The notes below the pieces were generated by a model. The model searched no databases and was not told the DNA's origin. It saw only the letters and a program-made list of their open reading frames with translations. Shown here piece after piece: positions 8,204 to 17,622 of a stretch of DNA of 64,000 nucleotides; the stretch's first letter is position 1, and every line of letters begins with the position of its first letter. Position numbers and translations under genes: made by a program. Source of the stretch: Entomohabitans teleogrylli. Its GTDB lineage: Bacteria > Pseudomonadota > Gammaproteobacteria > Enterobacterales > Enterobacteriaceae. The stretch lies in NCBI RefSeq assembly GCF_001484765.1, contig NZ_LLXO01000014.1, positions 124,001-188,000 on the forward strand, read 5' to 3'.

Positions 8204-9220
8204 TCAGGCGCGCTCTTCGGAGTCCGGGCGGCCGAGTACATTTTCCAGTTGGTTCATCCCGTCCGGGGCGAGGTCGCGAACCAACTGCATAAAGTCCATT
8301 TCGATTAAGCGCTGTACCCGTTCCAGCAGCAGAGGCGCCGGATGGCTGGGTTCGTGGTGATGGAAATAGTCAATGACCAGACTGAGCATGCGCCTGGCGT
8401 CATCCCGGGTACGGATTTGCGCGCCGCGCCAGTCTACGGTCGCGTCGGGCGGCGGCGCGGGCGCGGCGCTTGCCGGCGGCGTATCAGGAAGCGGGGCGGC
8501 GCTATCGGCCGGCTCAGCGTCCGGGCGCAGGCTGAGCTGTGCGAAAAGCCTGATCACCCCGGTCATTTCCGGTAGCGCGCCGTCGCCGAGATGGCCGATA
8601 ACGGTGGCGCGGATGGCGTTGAGATACTCTGCTGCCCGGACAAGCGCTTCGCGCACCGGCTGTTGCGGATGGTGTAACTCGTTTTTCAGCCGCCCCAGGC
8701 CGCCAGGCCAGCTCGGGCACTCCGCTTTACTGCCGTCGAGCAGGCTGATGGCGTCGCGTAATGTAATCTCTCCCGCCGGCCCCGACAGCAGCGTCAGATT
8801 GCGCACGCTGGCGGTCAGCGCGGAGTTATCTCCCAGCCACGCAAGGGCGCTGGCGCGATACAGCGCATCGGCTTCTCCGTCGATTTCCAGCTGTGGGTGC
8901 AGCGTCGGCCAGTAGCGCAACAGTGCCTGATGGATTAACGCCAGACCGTCGGCGTAGCCCGCCAGGCCACGCAGATGAACCCAGGCATGGGTCAGGTACA
9001 TCATGATGCGCAGGTCTTTACTGCGCGCCAGCAGACCGCTGGCCAGCCGCTCCACCTGAATCCAGTCCGGGGGCTGGGCGGGAATGATGGTACTGCCGAA
9101 CTGTTGTTCGGTTTTTCCGGTGCTGGCCTGCTCGGTGGCCAGAAAATCGGCGTCATATTCCAGATTTTCTCCACAGGGCGCCTGAGGGTCGACCGGGGTT
9201 AACAGCGTTTCAATAAGCAT
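8204..9220 (-). CDS. tssA: TssA (ImpA), T6SS tube/sheath assembly protein
   Basis: TssA caps and primes polymerisation of the tube and sheath. The 338-residue protein has the ImpA N-terminal domain at its start (ETLLTPVDPQAPCGENLEYD, then SKDLRIMMYLTHAWVHLRGL and LIHQALLRYWPTLHPQ). A Pro/Ala-rich linker follows (about residues 238 to 265). A shorter C-terminal segment contains DARRMLSLVIDYFHHHEPSHPA and RVQRLIEMDFMQLVRDLAPDG, typical of short-form TssA. It is followed by tssB and preceded by tagF with a nine-base gap. Confidence 0.95.
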   Translation of the reverse strand: MLIETLLTPVDPQAPCGENLEYDADFLATEQASTGKTEQQFGSTIIPAQPPDWIQVERLASGLLARSKDLRIMMYLTHAWVHLRGLAGYADGLALIHQALLRYWPTLHPQLEIDGEADALYRASALAWLGDNSALTASVRNLTLLSGPAGEITLRDAISLLDGSKAECPSWPGGLGRLKNELHHPQQPVREALVRAAEYLNAIRATVIGHLGDGALPEMTGVIRLFAQLSLRPDAEPADSAAPLPDTPPASAAPAPPPDATVDWRGAQIRTRDDARRMLSLVIDYFHHHEPSHPAPLLLERVQRLIEMDFMQLVRDLAPDGMNQLENVLGRPDSEERA

Positions 9221-9229
9221 GGCGTTCCT

Positions 9230-9940
9230 TTAGTCAAACATCTTCGGGTATTGCCCGCCGCGGCCGCTTCGGGCCCAGCCGCCTGGATCGAACAGTTGCG
9301 AAAACAGCTGGACGGTCAGATTGCCGCTATGAACGTGGGTATAGAGCGGATAGCCGTCGCATTGATTGCTCCACCAGAAACTGGCGTAGCGGGTGGGGTC
9401 AAAACAGTCCGCCGCCTGCTGCCAGTTGACTCCGGCGGGCAACGCCTGCGGGGCGATAATCGCCAGAATGTCGCTATCGCCAGCCGCGGTAGCCAGCGGG
9501 ATCTCCTGTAGCGCCTGATCGAGCCAGGCGGCGGAAACGCCGTGGCGCACGGCATAGAGCAACGTATAGCCGACCTGCCGGTACCAGTCGCCCGCCGCGC
9601 TGAGCTGGGTCGCCGGCCAGTCCTGCGGCGTAAACAGGCGCATGGCGCACAGCGGATAGCGGCGGCCTACGCTGTCCCGGGCCGGCAACATGCAGCCCAT
9701 GCGGATATAGCGGCTGTTGAGGGTGGCGGGAATGATGAAATTCCACACCGGCGCGGCGCTGAATACCCGGGCGTCGTCATCGCCGAGGCGGCGGCGCAGT
9801 TCGGCCAGCCCGCTGTGGCACCATTGTGCCCAGTGATTAACCACCGCGGACGGCAGCCGACGGTGGAGAAAATCGCCGGTGGCCGGTAGCTTGCCGTACC
9901 AGCCGGTATCCTGAGATGAATAGGGCAGCGAATGCGTCAC
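9230..9940 (-). CDS. tagF: TagF (ImpM/SciT), T6SS-associated regulator
   Basis: TagF proteins repress T6SS firing post-translationally in some species by interfering with the Fha protein. The 236-residue product begins with the family hallmarks GWYGKLPATGDFLHRRLP and HWAQWCHSGLAELRRRLGDD, followed by WNFIIPATLNSRYIRMGCM and DSVGRRYPLCAMRLF. The C-terminal half has SFWWSNQCDG. The start is GTG at 9940 with a GAGG site. Finding tagF together with a PP2C phosphatase and an FHA protein suggests this T6SS keeps a post-translational control layer. Confidence 0.93.
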   Translation of the reverse strand: MTHSLPYSSQDTGWYGKLPATGDFLHRRLPSAVVNHWAQWCHSGLAELRRRLGDDDARVFSAAPVWNFIIPATLNSRYIRMGCMLPARDSVGRRYPLCAMRLFTPQDWPATQLSAAGDWYRQVGYTLLYAVRHGVSAAWLDQALQEIPLATAAGDSDILAIIAPQALPAGVNWQQAADCFDPTRYASFWWSNQCDGYPLYTHVHSGNLTVQLFSQLFDPGGWARSGRGGQYPKMFD

Positions 9941-9952
9941 GGGCAGCCTCGT

Positions 9953-12900
9953 TTACGGACAGTGGAAAGCAGGGAGCTGGAACGGGTTGTGAATACTGTT
10001 GGCGGTAAATTCCAGCGTGACGCGGTGGCCGTCCAGGTTAAAGGTGGCCTGCTGGCGCAGCGCATCGCCCGGGCTGGCGCGCTGGGCCATATCGATCAGC
10101 CGGTTGAGCGCCCACGGACCGCTGGTCGACAGGCTGGCGCTGGCGCCGTTGGCCAGCGCCAGTTGTAAATGTACCTGATGGGTATTGCGGGTGCCGGGCC
10201 AACTGATTACCAGCGGCACATGGGGGCCGTGGCTGTATCTGAATAGCTGCCCGTCCACGTCAAGGGTCATGGCCAGGATGCTGTTGTCCATGCGTACCGG
10301 CCGTACTGTCAGGCGATACGAGGGGGTGGCGGTGCCGCTGGCGAAAAAGGCATTACGTATCCGCTGAGCCTGCTGGAAGGGACGCAGAATATTGTCGCCA
10401 TCCGCCAGGGTTTTACCATCCACCCCGGGCGTGAAGCGCCAGCTGGCGCGGGTGGTATCGACTTTGCCCTGCAGATTGTCACGGAAAAAACTGTCCATCA
10501 GACCGCTGCCCGGGGCGAACATGCGCGCCAGATCGTCCGGGGTGATCTCCTGCTGCGCCCGCGCCGCCAGCGGGTAGCGGCCGGCGATCGCCTGGCGGCA
10601 GAAATTGCCGACTTCGAAGCCGATACGCTTTTTGATATTTTCCATCTCTTTGCGCCGGGCATCGCCGCTGGCGCCCACCGCCAGTTGCGACAGCATCTGG
10701 CGCAGCGGCGCCGGTAACCGGCCGGACTCCGCCTGCAGGCGCGGAATAATATCCCCGGGCGGCACCGGAATGCCGCTGTTGGCCGCCCCCTGAACCGCCA
10801 TCAGATAGTGGTACAGCTCATCGACCTGTTTGAGGGTAGCGTCAAAGGGGATCGCCGCGTTGCTCTGGCCGGGATCCGCACTGCGGGCCAGCTCCAGCAG
10901 TGCGGCGAAATGGTTCATGACAACCTGTTCCGGCTGGGCGGAGAGATCGCCGTCGGCCTGCGGCGCGCGCGGGGCGAACAGCGCTTCGAGGGTGCGGCTG
11001 GCGCTCTGGTTAATCCGCTCGCTGGTCTGTTCAAACAGGGAACGGGCGTCGCGGCCCTGTGGGTCATACAGGGTGATGCCGGCGGCGCTGTTGACCACCA
11101 GATTGCGCAGCGGCGATGCGCTGCCGGACAGGAGTCGGGCGCTGGTGATGCGCTGCTCCAGACTGTCGATGCCGACCAGTTGTAGATCGTTTAACAACTC
11201 ATCCCAGGCCTGGATAAAGTCTTCCATGTATAACTGGCGGATGGTCTTATCCAGTTCGCCATTCTGCTGCTCCACGGGCGGGTTGTTGAGCACCCACTGG
11301 TCTTCGTCACGCAGGGCGGCGCTGACCGGATGAATATTCTGATTAAACAGATTCCAGTAGCCATGGGCGGTAAACAGCGCCGGGATCCCTTCGGACAGCG
11401 GTTTACCGCTGCGGCGCGCGAAAGCCAGCCCCGCCTGGGGACCGGCCAGAGTGATGGTATTAACGGCCCGGGAATCCTGCTGGCTGGACAGCGTACGCTT
11501 CAGACGTCTATAAATGCGCTGCGCCGGGGCGGCACGGTTAATGATTTGCCGGGTGGCGGCGATCAGCGCGTCATCACGTCCCCACGGCGAGGTCTGGATT
11601 TGGTTATCCAGTAACTGGCTGAGGTGCTGCTCCAGATCTTGTAACTGCGCCCGCGATGTACCCGGCGGCAGTGCGCGCTGCACATTGAGCATCACCCAGG
11701 CGCGCAGGAATTTACCCTCGTAGTGCCTGGCCTGGTAAAGCATCAGATAGGCTTTCAGGGCTTCATAACTGAAATCTGCGTCGCTGTGGTTGTCATTGCG
11801 CAGGGTGTTCTCCACCAGTCGCGCCACCCCGGGAAGCAACAGCGCCTTCAGCGCGCTGTGATACAGCGCGACGCTGGCGTCGTTGATCTGGCTGCCGCGA
11901 TACAGCCCCATACGCCAGGTCAGCGACGGCGACGACGGCGTAAACTGTTCGCTGTCGGTAATTTGCTGCAGGGTGGCGAGAAACGGCAGCAGCGCCAGGA
12001 TGTCCCGCTGGTCGGTAACCGCTGGCGGCGGGCGTTCGATGGTCGCCAGGCGGTGGTGAATATCGTCGAGCCAGGCGCGGTTGTTGCCATAGCTGACCAG
12101 CCACAGCCCGGAGAGCGCCGCGAATGCCGTCGCCAGCGCGAGGTAACCGGCAATATGCAGCGCCCGGTGACGGTACTCCCACCAGCGGTTGCTGCCAGCC
12201 AGCCCGGCCTCTTTAAAAATCACCCCCTCCAGCGGTTCGCGCAGGAAAAAGCTTTTCCCACGGCCATCGGCCAGTAGCGGTTCACGGCCCGTTTCCGGCG
12301 CCGTGTGCGGGACGGGTTCGATTTGCAGGTAGCGGCGCAGCTCGCCCATCACCTGATCAAAGGGCAACCCCTCCTGGGTGGCGCTGGTGAAGTAGACTCC
12401 CCGGGGAATTATCCGGGTATCAAAACGCGAGGCGCTGAACACGGTTTTAAGGTAGTCGCCAAGTCGCGGACGCAGTGCCGCGAACTGCTGAGGGAACAGA
12501 TAGCATTCCGCCCGCTGGCGCGCATCGTGCTCGTTTAATAGCCGCTCCGGCAGTTGGTCGTTCAGACGTTGCGCCAGCAGAGAATATTCCCGGGCAAAGG
12601 CCTGTTCAGGCTGAAAGTCGGCCTCAAGGGTTTGCTGGTGGGCAAATGTAAAGCCCCAGACCTGCTCGCGCCCGGCTTTATCGAGACGGGCGAAGTAATC
12701 CATAAATCCGGTCAGTCGGTCGAGTTTAGTGACCAGCACATAGACCGGGAAGGAGATGCCAAGCTGTTCGTTGAGTTCGCCGAGCCGTTTGCGCAGCGCA
12801 GTGGCCTGGCTGGCAAGCTGCGCGTCGTCGTCGCTGAGCAGATCGCTGGCGCTGATGGTAATAATCACCCCATTCAGCGGCTGGCGGGCGCGGTACTTTT

Positions 12901-13567
12901 TGAGTAAGGCGATGAAATGCCGCCATTCGTCGGCATCCTGCTGGCGCTGGCTCTCCTGCGTGGTATAGCGCCCGGCGGTATCCAGCAGTACTGCGTCGCT
13001 GGTGAACCACCAGTCACAGTCGCGGGTACCGCCGACGCCGCGCAGCGCCGCGTTACCGAAGTGGTCCGCCAGCGGAAACTGCAGCCCGGAGTTCGCCAGC
13101 GCGGTGGTTTTACCGGCTCCCGGCGCGCCGATAATGGCGTACCATGGCAACTGGTAGAGATACTGGCTATTGAAGCGAGCCGCCCAGCGTCCGGGGGCTT
13201 TCTGTCCCGGCGTGAAACGGGCCTTTTTCAGCAGTTGCGCGGCGTCGTGAAAACGTTGGGTTAATTGCTGATCCTGCGGCGCCAGGTCGGGGCTTGCGCT
13301 GTCTGGCAGCGGCGGCGCGGCGCGCAACTGGCTTAATAACCGGCTGTTGAACCAGGCGCTGTACAGGCGCGGCACCAGCCGGAACAGTATCCAGATCAGC
13401 AGAATGATGGCGATGGCGATCATCCGCTGCGACTCCTGTTCCAGCGGACGATAGTCTCCCACGGCGAGCAACGGGCCAATGTGCCAGACAATAAACGCCA
13501 GCGCCAGAATGCCGAGGAATCCCCACAGCAGACGATGGGTTATTAAGGAAAAGAGTCGCCCGATCAT
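9953..13567 (-). CDS. tssM: TssM (IcmF), T6SS membrane complex protein
   Basis: TssM spans the inner membrane and, with TssJ and TssL, forms the trans-envelope channel. The 1204-residue protein is of usual length. Two membrane helices lie at the N-terminus (about residues 14 to 34 and 48 to 66). A Walker A motif GAPGAGKTTAL sits near residue 147, with DTAGRYTTQ and VLVTKLDRLTGF in the cytoplasmic NTPase-like domain. A third membrane segment (AGYLALATAFAALSGLWLVSYG) is near residue 470, and a large periplasmic part follows. The gene overlaps tssL by ATGA. The intact Walker A suggests nucleotide binding is kept. Confidence 0.96.
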   Translation of the reverse strand: MIGRLFSLITHRLLWGFLGILALAFIVWHIGPLLAVGDYRPLEQESQRMIAIAIILLIWILFRLVPRLYSAWFNSRLLSQLRAAPPLPDSASPDLAPQDQQLTQRFHDAAQLLKKARFTPGQKAPGRWAARFNSQYLYQLPWYAIIGAPGAGKTTALANSGLQFPLADHFGNAALRGVGGTRDCDWWFTSDAVLLDTAGRYTTQESQRQQDADEWRHFIALLKKYRARQPLNGVIITISASDLLSDDDAQLASQATALRKRLGELNEQLGISFPVYVLVTKLDRLTGFMDYFARLDKAGREQVWGFTFAHQQTLEADFQPEQAFAREYSLLAQRLNDQLPERLLNEHDARQRAECYLFPQQFAALRPRLGDYLKTVFSASRFDTRIIPRGVYFTSATQEGLPFDQVMGELRRYLQIEPVPHTAPETGREPLLADGRGKSFFLREPLEGVIFKEAGLAGSNRWWEYRHRALHIAGYLALATAFAALSGLWLVSYGNNRAWLDDIHHRLATIERPPPAVTDQRDILALLPFLATLQQITDSEQFTPSSPSLTWRMGLYRGSQINDASVALYHSALKALLLPGVARLVENTLRNDNHSDADFSYEALKAYLMLYQARHYEGKFLRAWVMLNVQRALPPGTSRAQLQDLEQHLSQLLDNQIQTSPWGRDDALIAATRQIINRAAPAQRIYRRLKRTLSSQQDSRAVNTITLAGPQAGLAFARRSGKPLSEGIPALFTAHGYWNLFNQNIHPVSAALRDEDQWVLNNPPVEQQNGELDKTIRQLYMEDFIQAWDELLNDLQLVGIDSLEQRITSARLLSGSASPLRNLVVNSAAGITLYDPQGRDARSLFEQTSERINQSASRTLEALFAPRAPQADGDLSAQPEQVVMNHFAALLELARSADPGQSNAAIPFDATLKQVDELYHYLMAVQGAANSGIPVPPGDIIPRLQAESGRLPAPLRQMLSQLAVGASGDARRKEMENIKKRIGFEVGNFCRQAIAGRYPLAARAQQEITPDDLARMFAPGSGLMDSFFRDNLQGKVDTTRASWRFTPGVDGKTLADGDNILRPFQQAQRIRNAFFASGTATPSYRLTVRPVRMDNSILAMTLDVDGQLFRYSHGPHVPLVISWPGTRNTHQVHLQLALANGASASLSTSGPWALNRLIDMAQRASPGDALRQQATFNLDGHRVTLEFTANSIHNPFQLPAFHCP

Positions 13568-14772
13568 GGCGGTGTATTCCCGGTCAGGTGGTCGCCGGGC
13601 ATCGTTCGCACGCCATCGGGAACCGCCAGTAGGGTGATTTCCACCCGGCGATTAAGGGCGCGGTTTTCCCGGGTATCATTAGGCGCCAGCGGGTTGCTTT
13701 CACCACGGCCCGCAGTCGTGACTCTCTGCGGATCGTTCAGCCGCTGGCGCAGCCGGACGGCGACTGACTCCGCGCGCGCCAGCGACAGCTCCCAGTTGGA
13801 GCCAAAACGCGCGCTGCGGACTGGAACATTGTCGGTGTAGCCGCTGACCAGAATATTACCGTTGACGCTGTTCATGGCATGGGCGATTCGGTCAATGACC
13901 GGCAGCCAGTCGGCGCGCAGATGAGTGGCGCCGGACTCAAACAGGCCGTCGCCGCGCAGGGTCACCACGCTCTGATGCGCCTCGTCGCGTACGGCCACCA
14001 GACCTTCGGCGATCTCCTGGCCGAGAAAACGCCGCAGATTCAGCACCGGAGCCTGTGCCGCAGGCGGGCTGGCGGTTACGCCAGGAAATGTGGTCTGATA
14101 CATCGCCGCCAGTACCGGCGCGGCAGCGTCGCTTAACCGCCAGTTCAGGGCGATGAACAGCAGCGATGCCAGAAAACCGGCCAGCGCCGCGCCGCTCCAC
14201 AGCGGGATCAGCGGTTTCCAGCGCGGCGCCTGTACCGGCAGATCCCGGGCGTGGGGCGACAGTACCGGGTCGGCAGCGCCGCGTACTCCGCGAATTAGCT
14301 GGAGCAGGCGCTGTTTGAGGGTTTCCAGTTGTGAGCGGCCATTGTCGATCACCCGGTAGCGCCCTTCGAATCCCAGCAGCAGGCAGTAATGGATCAATTC
14401 CAGCAACTGAATATGGTTGCCCGGTTCCCGGGACAGACGGGCCAACAGCTGAAAAAATTTCTCGCCGCCCCAGGTTTCGTGGTGAAAGGTTACCAGCAGG
14501 CCACTGGCCGACCAGACACTCTGGCTGCCCCAGGGGGTCAGGGCGGCAGCTTCATCCAGCGCGGTGCACAGGCAGTAGCGGGCGCCGATAATGGTTTCAT
14601 AGGGTAAACCGGCGCGCTGACTGGTTAATTCGAACTGGCGCACTTCATCGATTAACTGCTGGCGCAGTTGACCGGGATCGGCATGGGTGGCGGAGAGCTG
14701 CAGCATCGAGATGGCGTTGAGCAGGGGGTTAGCGGCGGCGACCAACGCGTTGTCAGGTATCGCGGCGGTCAT
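13564..14772 (-). CDS. tssL: TssL (DotU/IcmH) with C-terminal OmpA-like peptidoglycan-binding domain
   Basis: TssL is the inner-membrane partner of TssM and TssK. The 402-residue protein has the cytoplasmic DotU domain first (YETIIGARYCLCTALDEAAAL, SLLVTFHHETWGGEKFF-like, IHYCLLLGFEGRYRV). One membrane helix follows near residues 200 to 220, then a periplasmic OmpA domain containing LVSGYTDNVPVRSARFGSN, LSLARAESVAVRLRQRL and RGESNPLAPNDT...NRRVEI. This is an extended TssL that can anchor itself to peptidoglycan, so a separate TagL is not needed. The ATG at 14772 overlaps the tssK stop and is preferred over an ATG eight codons upstream. Confidence 0.95.
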   Translation of the reverse strand: MTAAIPDNALVAAANPLLNAISMLQLSATHADPGQLRQQLIDEVRQFELTSQRAGLPYETIIGARYCLCTALDEAAALTPWGSQSVWSASGLLVTFHHETWGGEKFFQLLARLSREPGNHIQLLELIHYCLLLGFEGRYRVIDNGRSQLETLKQRLLQLIRGVRGAADPVLSPHARDLPVQAPRWKPLIPLWSGAALAGFLASLLFIALNWRLSDAAAPVLAAMYQTTFPGVTASPPAAQAPVLNLRRFLGQEIAEGLVAVRDEAHQSVVTLRGDGLFESGATHLRADWLPVIDRIAHAMNSVNGNILVSGYTDNVPVRSARFGSNWELSLARAESVAVRLRQRLNDPQRVTTAGRGESNPLAPNDTRENRALNRRVEITLLAVPDGVRTMPGDHLTGNTPP

Positions 14773-16112
14773 GATGGGTGGCTCCGAATCGCCCACAGCG
14801 TCATTTCCAGCCCCGGGAAATCCCCCGCCAGATGCAGGGCGAAGGCGCCGGAAGTTTCCATTTCACGCCACAGTTCGCCGTTTTTTTCCAGTTCAAAATA
14901 GCTGTGACCGGCATGCCAGGGGATGTGGCGCGGCGCGCTGGTCATGGCGCGCAAACTGATGCCGGGCAACTGCAACTGTACCAGATCGCGAATCCGCGTT
15001 ACCGGCCCTATCTTCATCCGCGCCGGGAAGTGGCTGAGCAGGGATTCGGCGCTGACGTCGGCGCGCACTGCCAGCACAAAACCAAAGTCGTGCATCATGC
15101 GTCCGTCGGCGATGGTCGCCACGTTAAGCCCGTGGGCCCGCTCCACCAGCGGCAGATGGATGGCGTTCTCTTCAAAGACCACCGCCAGCCCCTGGTGTAT
15201 CAGACGCGTTAGCTTATCGAAGCACAGCGCCGGGTTATCGTGCTGGTAGACGGGCAGAGGGAGATCGGGGGTTCGGGCGCTGCTGAAGGTCGCCAGCTCA
15301 GCGGCGAACTGCAGCCAGTCGGCAAACAGCCGCTCGGGATGTAACTGGTTAAGTTGCCGCAGGTGGCTGGCATGGCCGAGGTAGCGATTGACCAACTGTA
15401 GCAGCATAAAGTCGGCCATATCCGAACCGGAACCGCGTTCGGGCTGTAGCAGGCGCTGGCTCATCTGCTGACTACGCTGTTGCAGCAGCCCGGCAAGATC
15501 TTCGATACAGGCTTTCAACTGCGGGCTGCCGTAACAGTTCAGCATCGGCGGGATCCGCGCCGGGTCAAGGCGCAGGGCGCTATCGCTGCGCTTTTCCATC
15601 ACCCGCGCCACCGGCAGGGCGCACCACTGGGCGGTGAGATCGCTTTCCGCCATTAGCCGTAGACGCAGATGCCCGAACTGGATAACCGCGCTGCCAACCG
15701 CCACGGCATTCAGATCGTCCACTTCCTGTTCCCGGGCCTGATAGCGCGCCAGCGCCTCGGGCCGCTCGTCAAACAGCACATCTTCGCTGCCGGCCCGGCG
15801 TACCGGCAGCACCAGGACGATGTTCTCGCCGCTGGTATTGTCGGCGATCGCCAGCGGCTGCGGGGCTTCCCGGGCGCTATCGAAGGAGAACGGCGTACCG
15901 TCCGGCATAATGCCGCGGGCCGCCGTCAGCGCGAATTTTCCCTGCTGTAGCAGTGCGCTGTCGATATCCAGATCGAGGAACCCCCAGTGATAACCGCACA
16001 GGGCCTGGCCCCAGCGGCGGGTATAACCTTCGAGATACTGTTCTGACTGCTGAAAATGGTGTGGACGCAAAAACATCCCTTCCGTCCAGACAACTTTATG
16101 CGCGTCTTTCAT
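14769..16112 (-). CDS. tssK: TssK, T6SS baseplate-membrane complex adaptor
   Basis: TssK trimers link the baseplate to the TssL/TssM membrane complex. The 447-residue product begins VVWTEGMFLRPHHFQQSEQYLEGY, the family hallmark, and ends with FPGLEMTLWAIRSH. Internal landmarks are PNWGFLDLDID-like GYHWGFLDLDIDSALL and FMLLQLVNRYLGHASHLRQL. It lies between tssJ and tssL, the usual order, and overlaps the tssL start. Confidence 0.96.
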   Translation of the reverse strand: MKDAHKVVWTEGMFLRPHHFQQSEQYLEGYTRRWGQALCGYHWGFLDLDIDSALLQQGKFALTAARGIMPDGTPFSFDSAREAPQPLAIADNTSGENIVLVLPVRRAGSEDVLFDERPEALARYQAREQEVDDLNAVAVGSAVIQFGHLRLRLMAESDLTAQWCALPVARVMEKRSDSALRLDPARIPPMLNCYGSPQLKACIEDLAGLLQQRSQQMSQRLLQPERGSGSDMADFMLLQLVNRYLGHASHLRQLNQLHPERLFADWLQFAAELATFSSARTPDLPLPVYQHDNPALCFDKLTRLIHQGLAVVFEENAIHLPLVERAHGLNVATIADGRMMHDFGFVLAVRADVSAESLLSHFPARMKIGPVTRIRDLVQLQLPGISLRAMTSAPRHIPWHAGHSYFELEKNGELWREMETSGAFALHLAGDFPGLEMTLWAIRSHPS

Positions 16113-16150
16113 GGTGATTCCTGGGTGTCCCTGTAGCGCAATGCGTGAAA

Positions 16151-16660
16151 TTAGCGGGCAATCTCCAGACCCTGCGCGCCGACAAGGAGTCGCGCTTCGA
16201 GGGTGTCGGGGGAGAATTGCCAGACTTTATAAAAATTGGTTTCCAGCGGCGCCGGCAGCGGTAGCGACAGGCGCCAGACTTTGCCGCCGAGCTGCTGGTA
16301 TTCGGCGATAATGCCGATGTAGCGGATCTCCAGCGTGCTTTGCCCTTCCAGACGTTTATTTTGTTGACCGGGGGTCAGAAAGAACTGGTCGCTGTCGATC
16401 AGGCTATTGCCAAGCGCCTGGCGGGCATCGTTTTGCAGACTAAAAAAATCCTGCGCCATGAATTCGGCATCGCTGCGCAGCAGTAAAACGCGTACTTTTA
16501 CCGGCAGCGCGTCATTGGCCTGGGGCGCGGCGTCGAAAGCGAGCCGATAGCGCGCCGGGATCTGCTGCGCCGTCGACATGCAGCCGCTCAGCGTCAGGAG
16601 CGCCAGGCACAACAGGAACCAGTAACCGTGGCGCGGGAGCCGGTGCGCGGCAGTAAGCAT
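16151..16660 (-). CDS. tssJ: TssJ (SciN), outer-membrane lipoprotein of the T6SS
   Basis: TssJ anchors the T6SS membrane complex to the outer membrane and contacts the TssM C-terminus. The 169-residue precursor has a lipoprotein signal ending in the lipobox LSGC, with the acylated cysteine at about residue 27 followed by M, which does not signal inner-membrane retention. The mature part shows LPVKVRVLLLRSDAEFMAQDFFSLQ and FFLTPGQQN, as in the TssJ beta-sandwich. An AAGGAAA site precedes the ATG. Confidence 0.93.
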   Translation of the reverse strand: MLTAAHRLPRHGYWFLLCLALLTLSGCMSTAQQIPARYRLAFDAAPQANDALPVKVRVLLLRSDAEFMAQDFFSLQNDARQALGNSLIDSDQFFLTPGQQNKRLEGQSTLEIRYIGIIAEYQQLGGKVWRLSLPLPAPLETNFYKVWQFSPDTLEARLLVGAQGLEIAR

Positions 16661-16680
16661 GATGTTTCCTTCGGAGTTAA

Positions 16681-17196
16681 TTAGTCGAGGATCCAGGTGG
16701 CGGAACCGCCGTCCTGGCAGGCTTTACTGTCGGCGACGTCAATACAGCCAGAGGCTGGTTTGGCAGGGGCGGCGCTTCTGGCGCGTGCGCGCAGTACGGC
16801 GCGATCTTTTAACACCGCGGCGCGGTGCTGGTCTTTGGGGATCCCGGCATTGCCGACAATGTAGCCAGTCAGATTGCCGCCCCAGGCGCGCGAGATAGCC
16901 AGCCAGCTACCTTCAACTCTGCCCAGCGCGTAGAAAGGGGCGGCATTCTCCAGTTGGGTGACCACGCTGCCGCCGTAGCCGGGGGAATCCATCACGCTGA
17001 CGCTGTACAGGGTGAGGTACTCTTCATTAATCGGGGTGAATACCTCCGGGGGCTTAATGGCGAAGCGGTGGTGTAATACCACGCCGTCCACTTTGCTGGT
17101 GACGATGGCGTCTTTGTCTGGCGCCGGCGGTGCCGGCGATCGGCAGGCGCAGAGCGATAAAGTGGCCAACAGTAACAGGCCAGTGCGTTTGTTCAC
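16681..17196 (-). CDS. T6SS-linked lipoprotein with SH3-like segment
   Basis: This 171-residue precursor has a lipoprotein signal (MNKRTGLLLLATLSLCACRS) with two cysteines near the lipobox. The mature domain carries YLTLYSVSVMDSPGYGGSVV, then FYALGRVEGSWLAISRAWGGNLTGYIVGNAG. This resembles bacterial SH3 domains that often bind peptidoglycan. The last 20 residues contain two cysteines that could form a disulfide (SGCIDVADSKACQD). It starts with GTG at 17196 and lies between the PAAR-like gene and tssJ. A role in anchoring the machine to the cell wall is inference; I have no specific gene name for it. Confidence 0.75.
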   Translation of the reverse strand: MNKRTGLLLLATLSLCACRSPAPPAPDKDAIVTSKVDGVVLHHRFAIKPPEVFTPINEEYLTLYSVSVMDSPGYGGSVVTQLENAAPFYALGRVEGSWLAISRAWGGNLTGYIVGNAGIPKDQHRAAVLKDRAVLRARARSAAPAKPASGCIDVADSKACQDGGSATWILD

Positions 17197-17225
17197 CGTT
17201 ATCCTCGCTGAAAAAGTCGCTAAAT

Positions 17226-17618
17226 TTATGGCGCCAGCATCAACACTTTGAGCTGGCTGGGAACCACCCGCATACCGGGCGCGTTGGTGGAGTTCTGCAG
17301 GCTGATGCTGGTGAGTCGGGTGGCGGGCATCCCTTTGAGCAGAACGGTAAACGCGCCGGTGATATGCCGGGAAGGGCCCATCACCGTTGCGGAGGCGACG
17401 CCGAGGGCGATACCGGCGTTATCGCCGTTGGTCAGCGGCGTGACGGTCGCCATGTTGTGGGCGGGCATGCCCATAAAAAGAATGTTAAACGCCACCGGGA
17501 TCGCTGTTGGCCCCAGCGCCAGATTGGGGTAGGGGATCGGCGTTGGCGTCGGGGTTGGGGTCAGGCAGACATCGGGAAAACCGGTGTCCAGCCCCATTAA
17601 CTGGCAGTTGGCAAACAT
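17226..17618 (-). CDS. DUF4150 (PAAR-like) T6SS tip protein
   Basis: DUF4150 proteins are PAAR-like and sharpen the VgrG spike. The product has 130 residues, starting MFANCQLMGLDTGFPDVCLTP with a TPTPTPTP run, then PYPNLALGP and FNILFMGMPAHNMATVTPLTNGDNAG, SATVMGPSRHITGAFTVLLKGMPATRLTS. It ends soon after the fold (QNSTNAPGMRVVPSQLKVLMLAP), so unlike many relatives it has no fused C-terminal toxin. The ATG at 17618 lies four bases after the DUF3540 stop with a GGGGTAA site. A longer reading frame into the DUF3540 gene is a shadow. Any cargo is probably encoded elsewhere. Confidence 0.9.
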   Translation of the reverse strand: MFANCQLMGLDTGFPDVCLTPTPTPTPIPYPNLALGPTAIPVAFNILFMGMPAHNMATVTPLTNGDNAGIALGVASATVMGPSRHITGAFTVLLKGMPATRLTSISLQNSTNAPGMRVVPSQLKVLMLAP

Positions 17619-17622
17619 GGTG

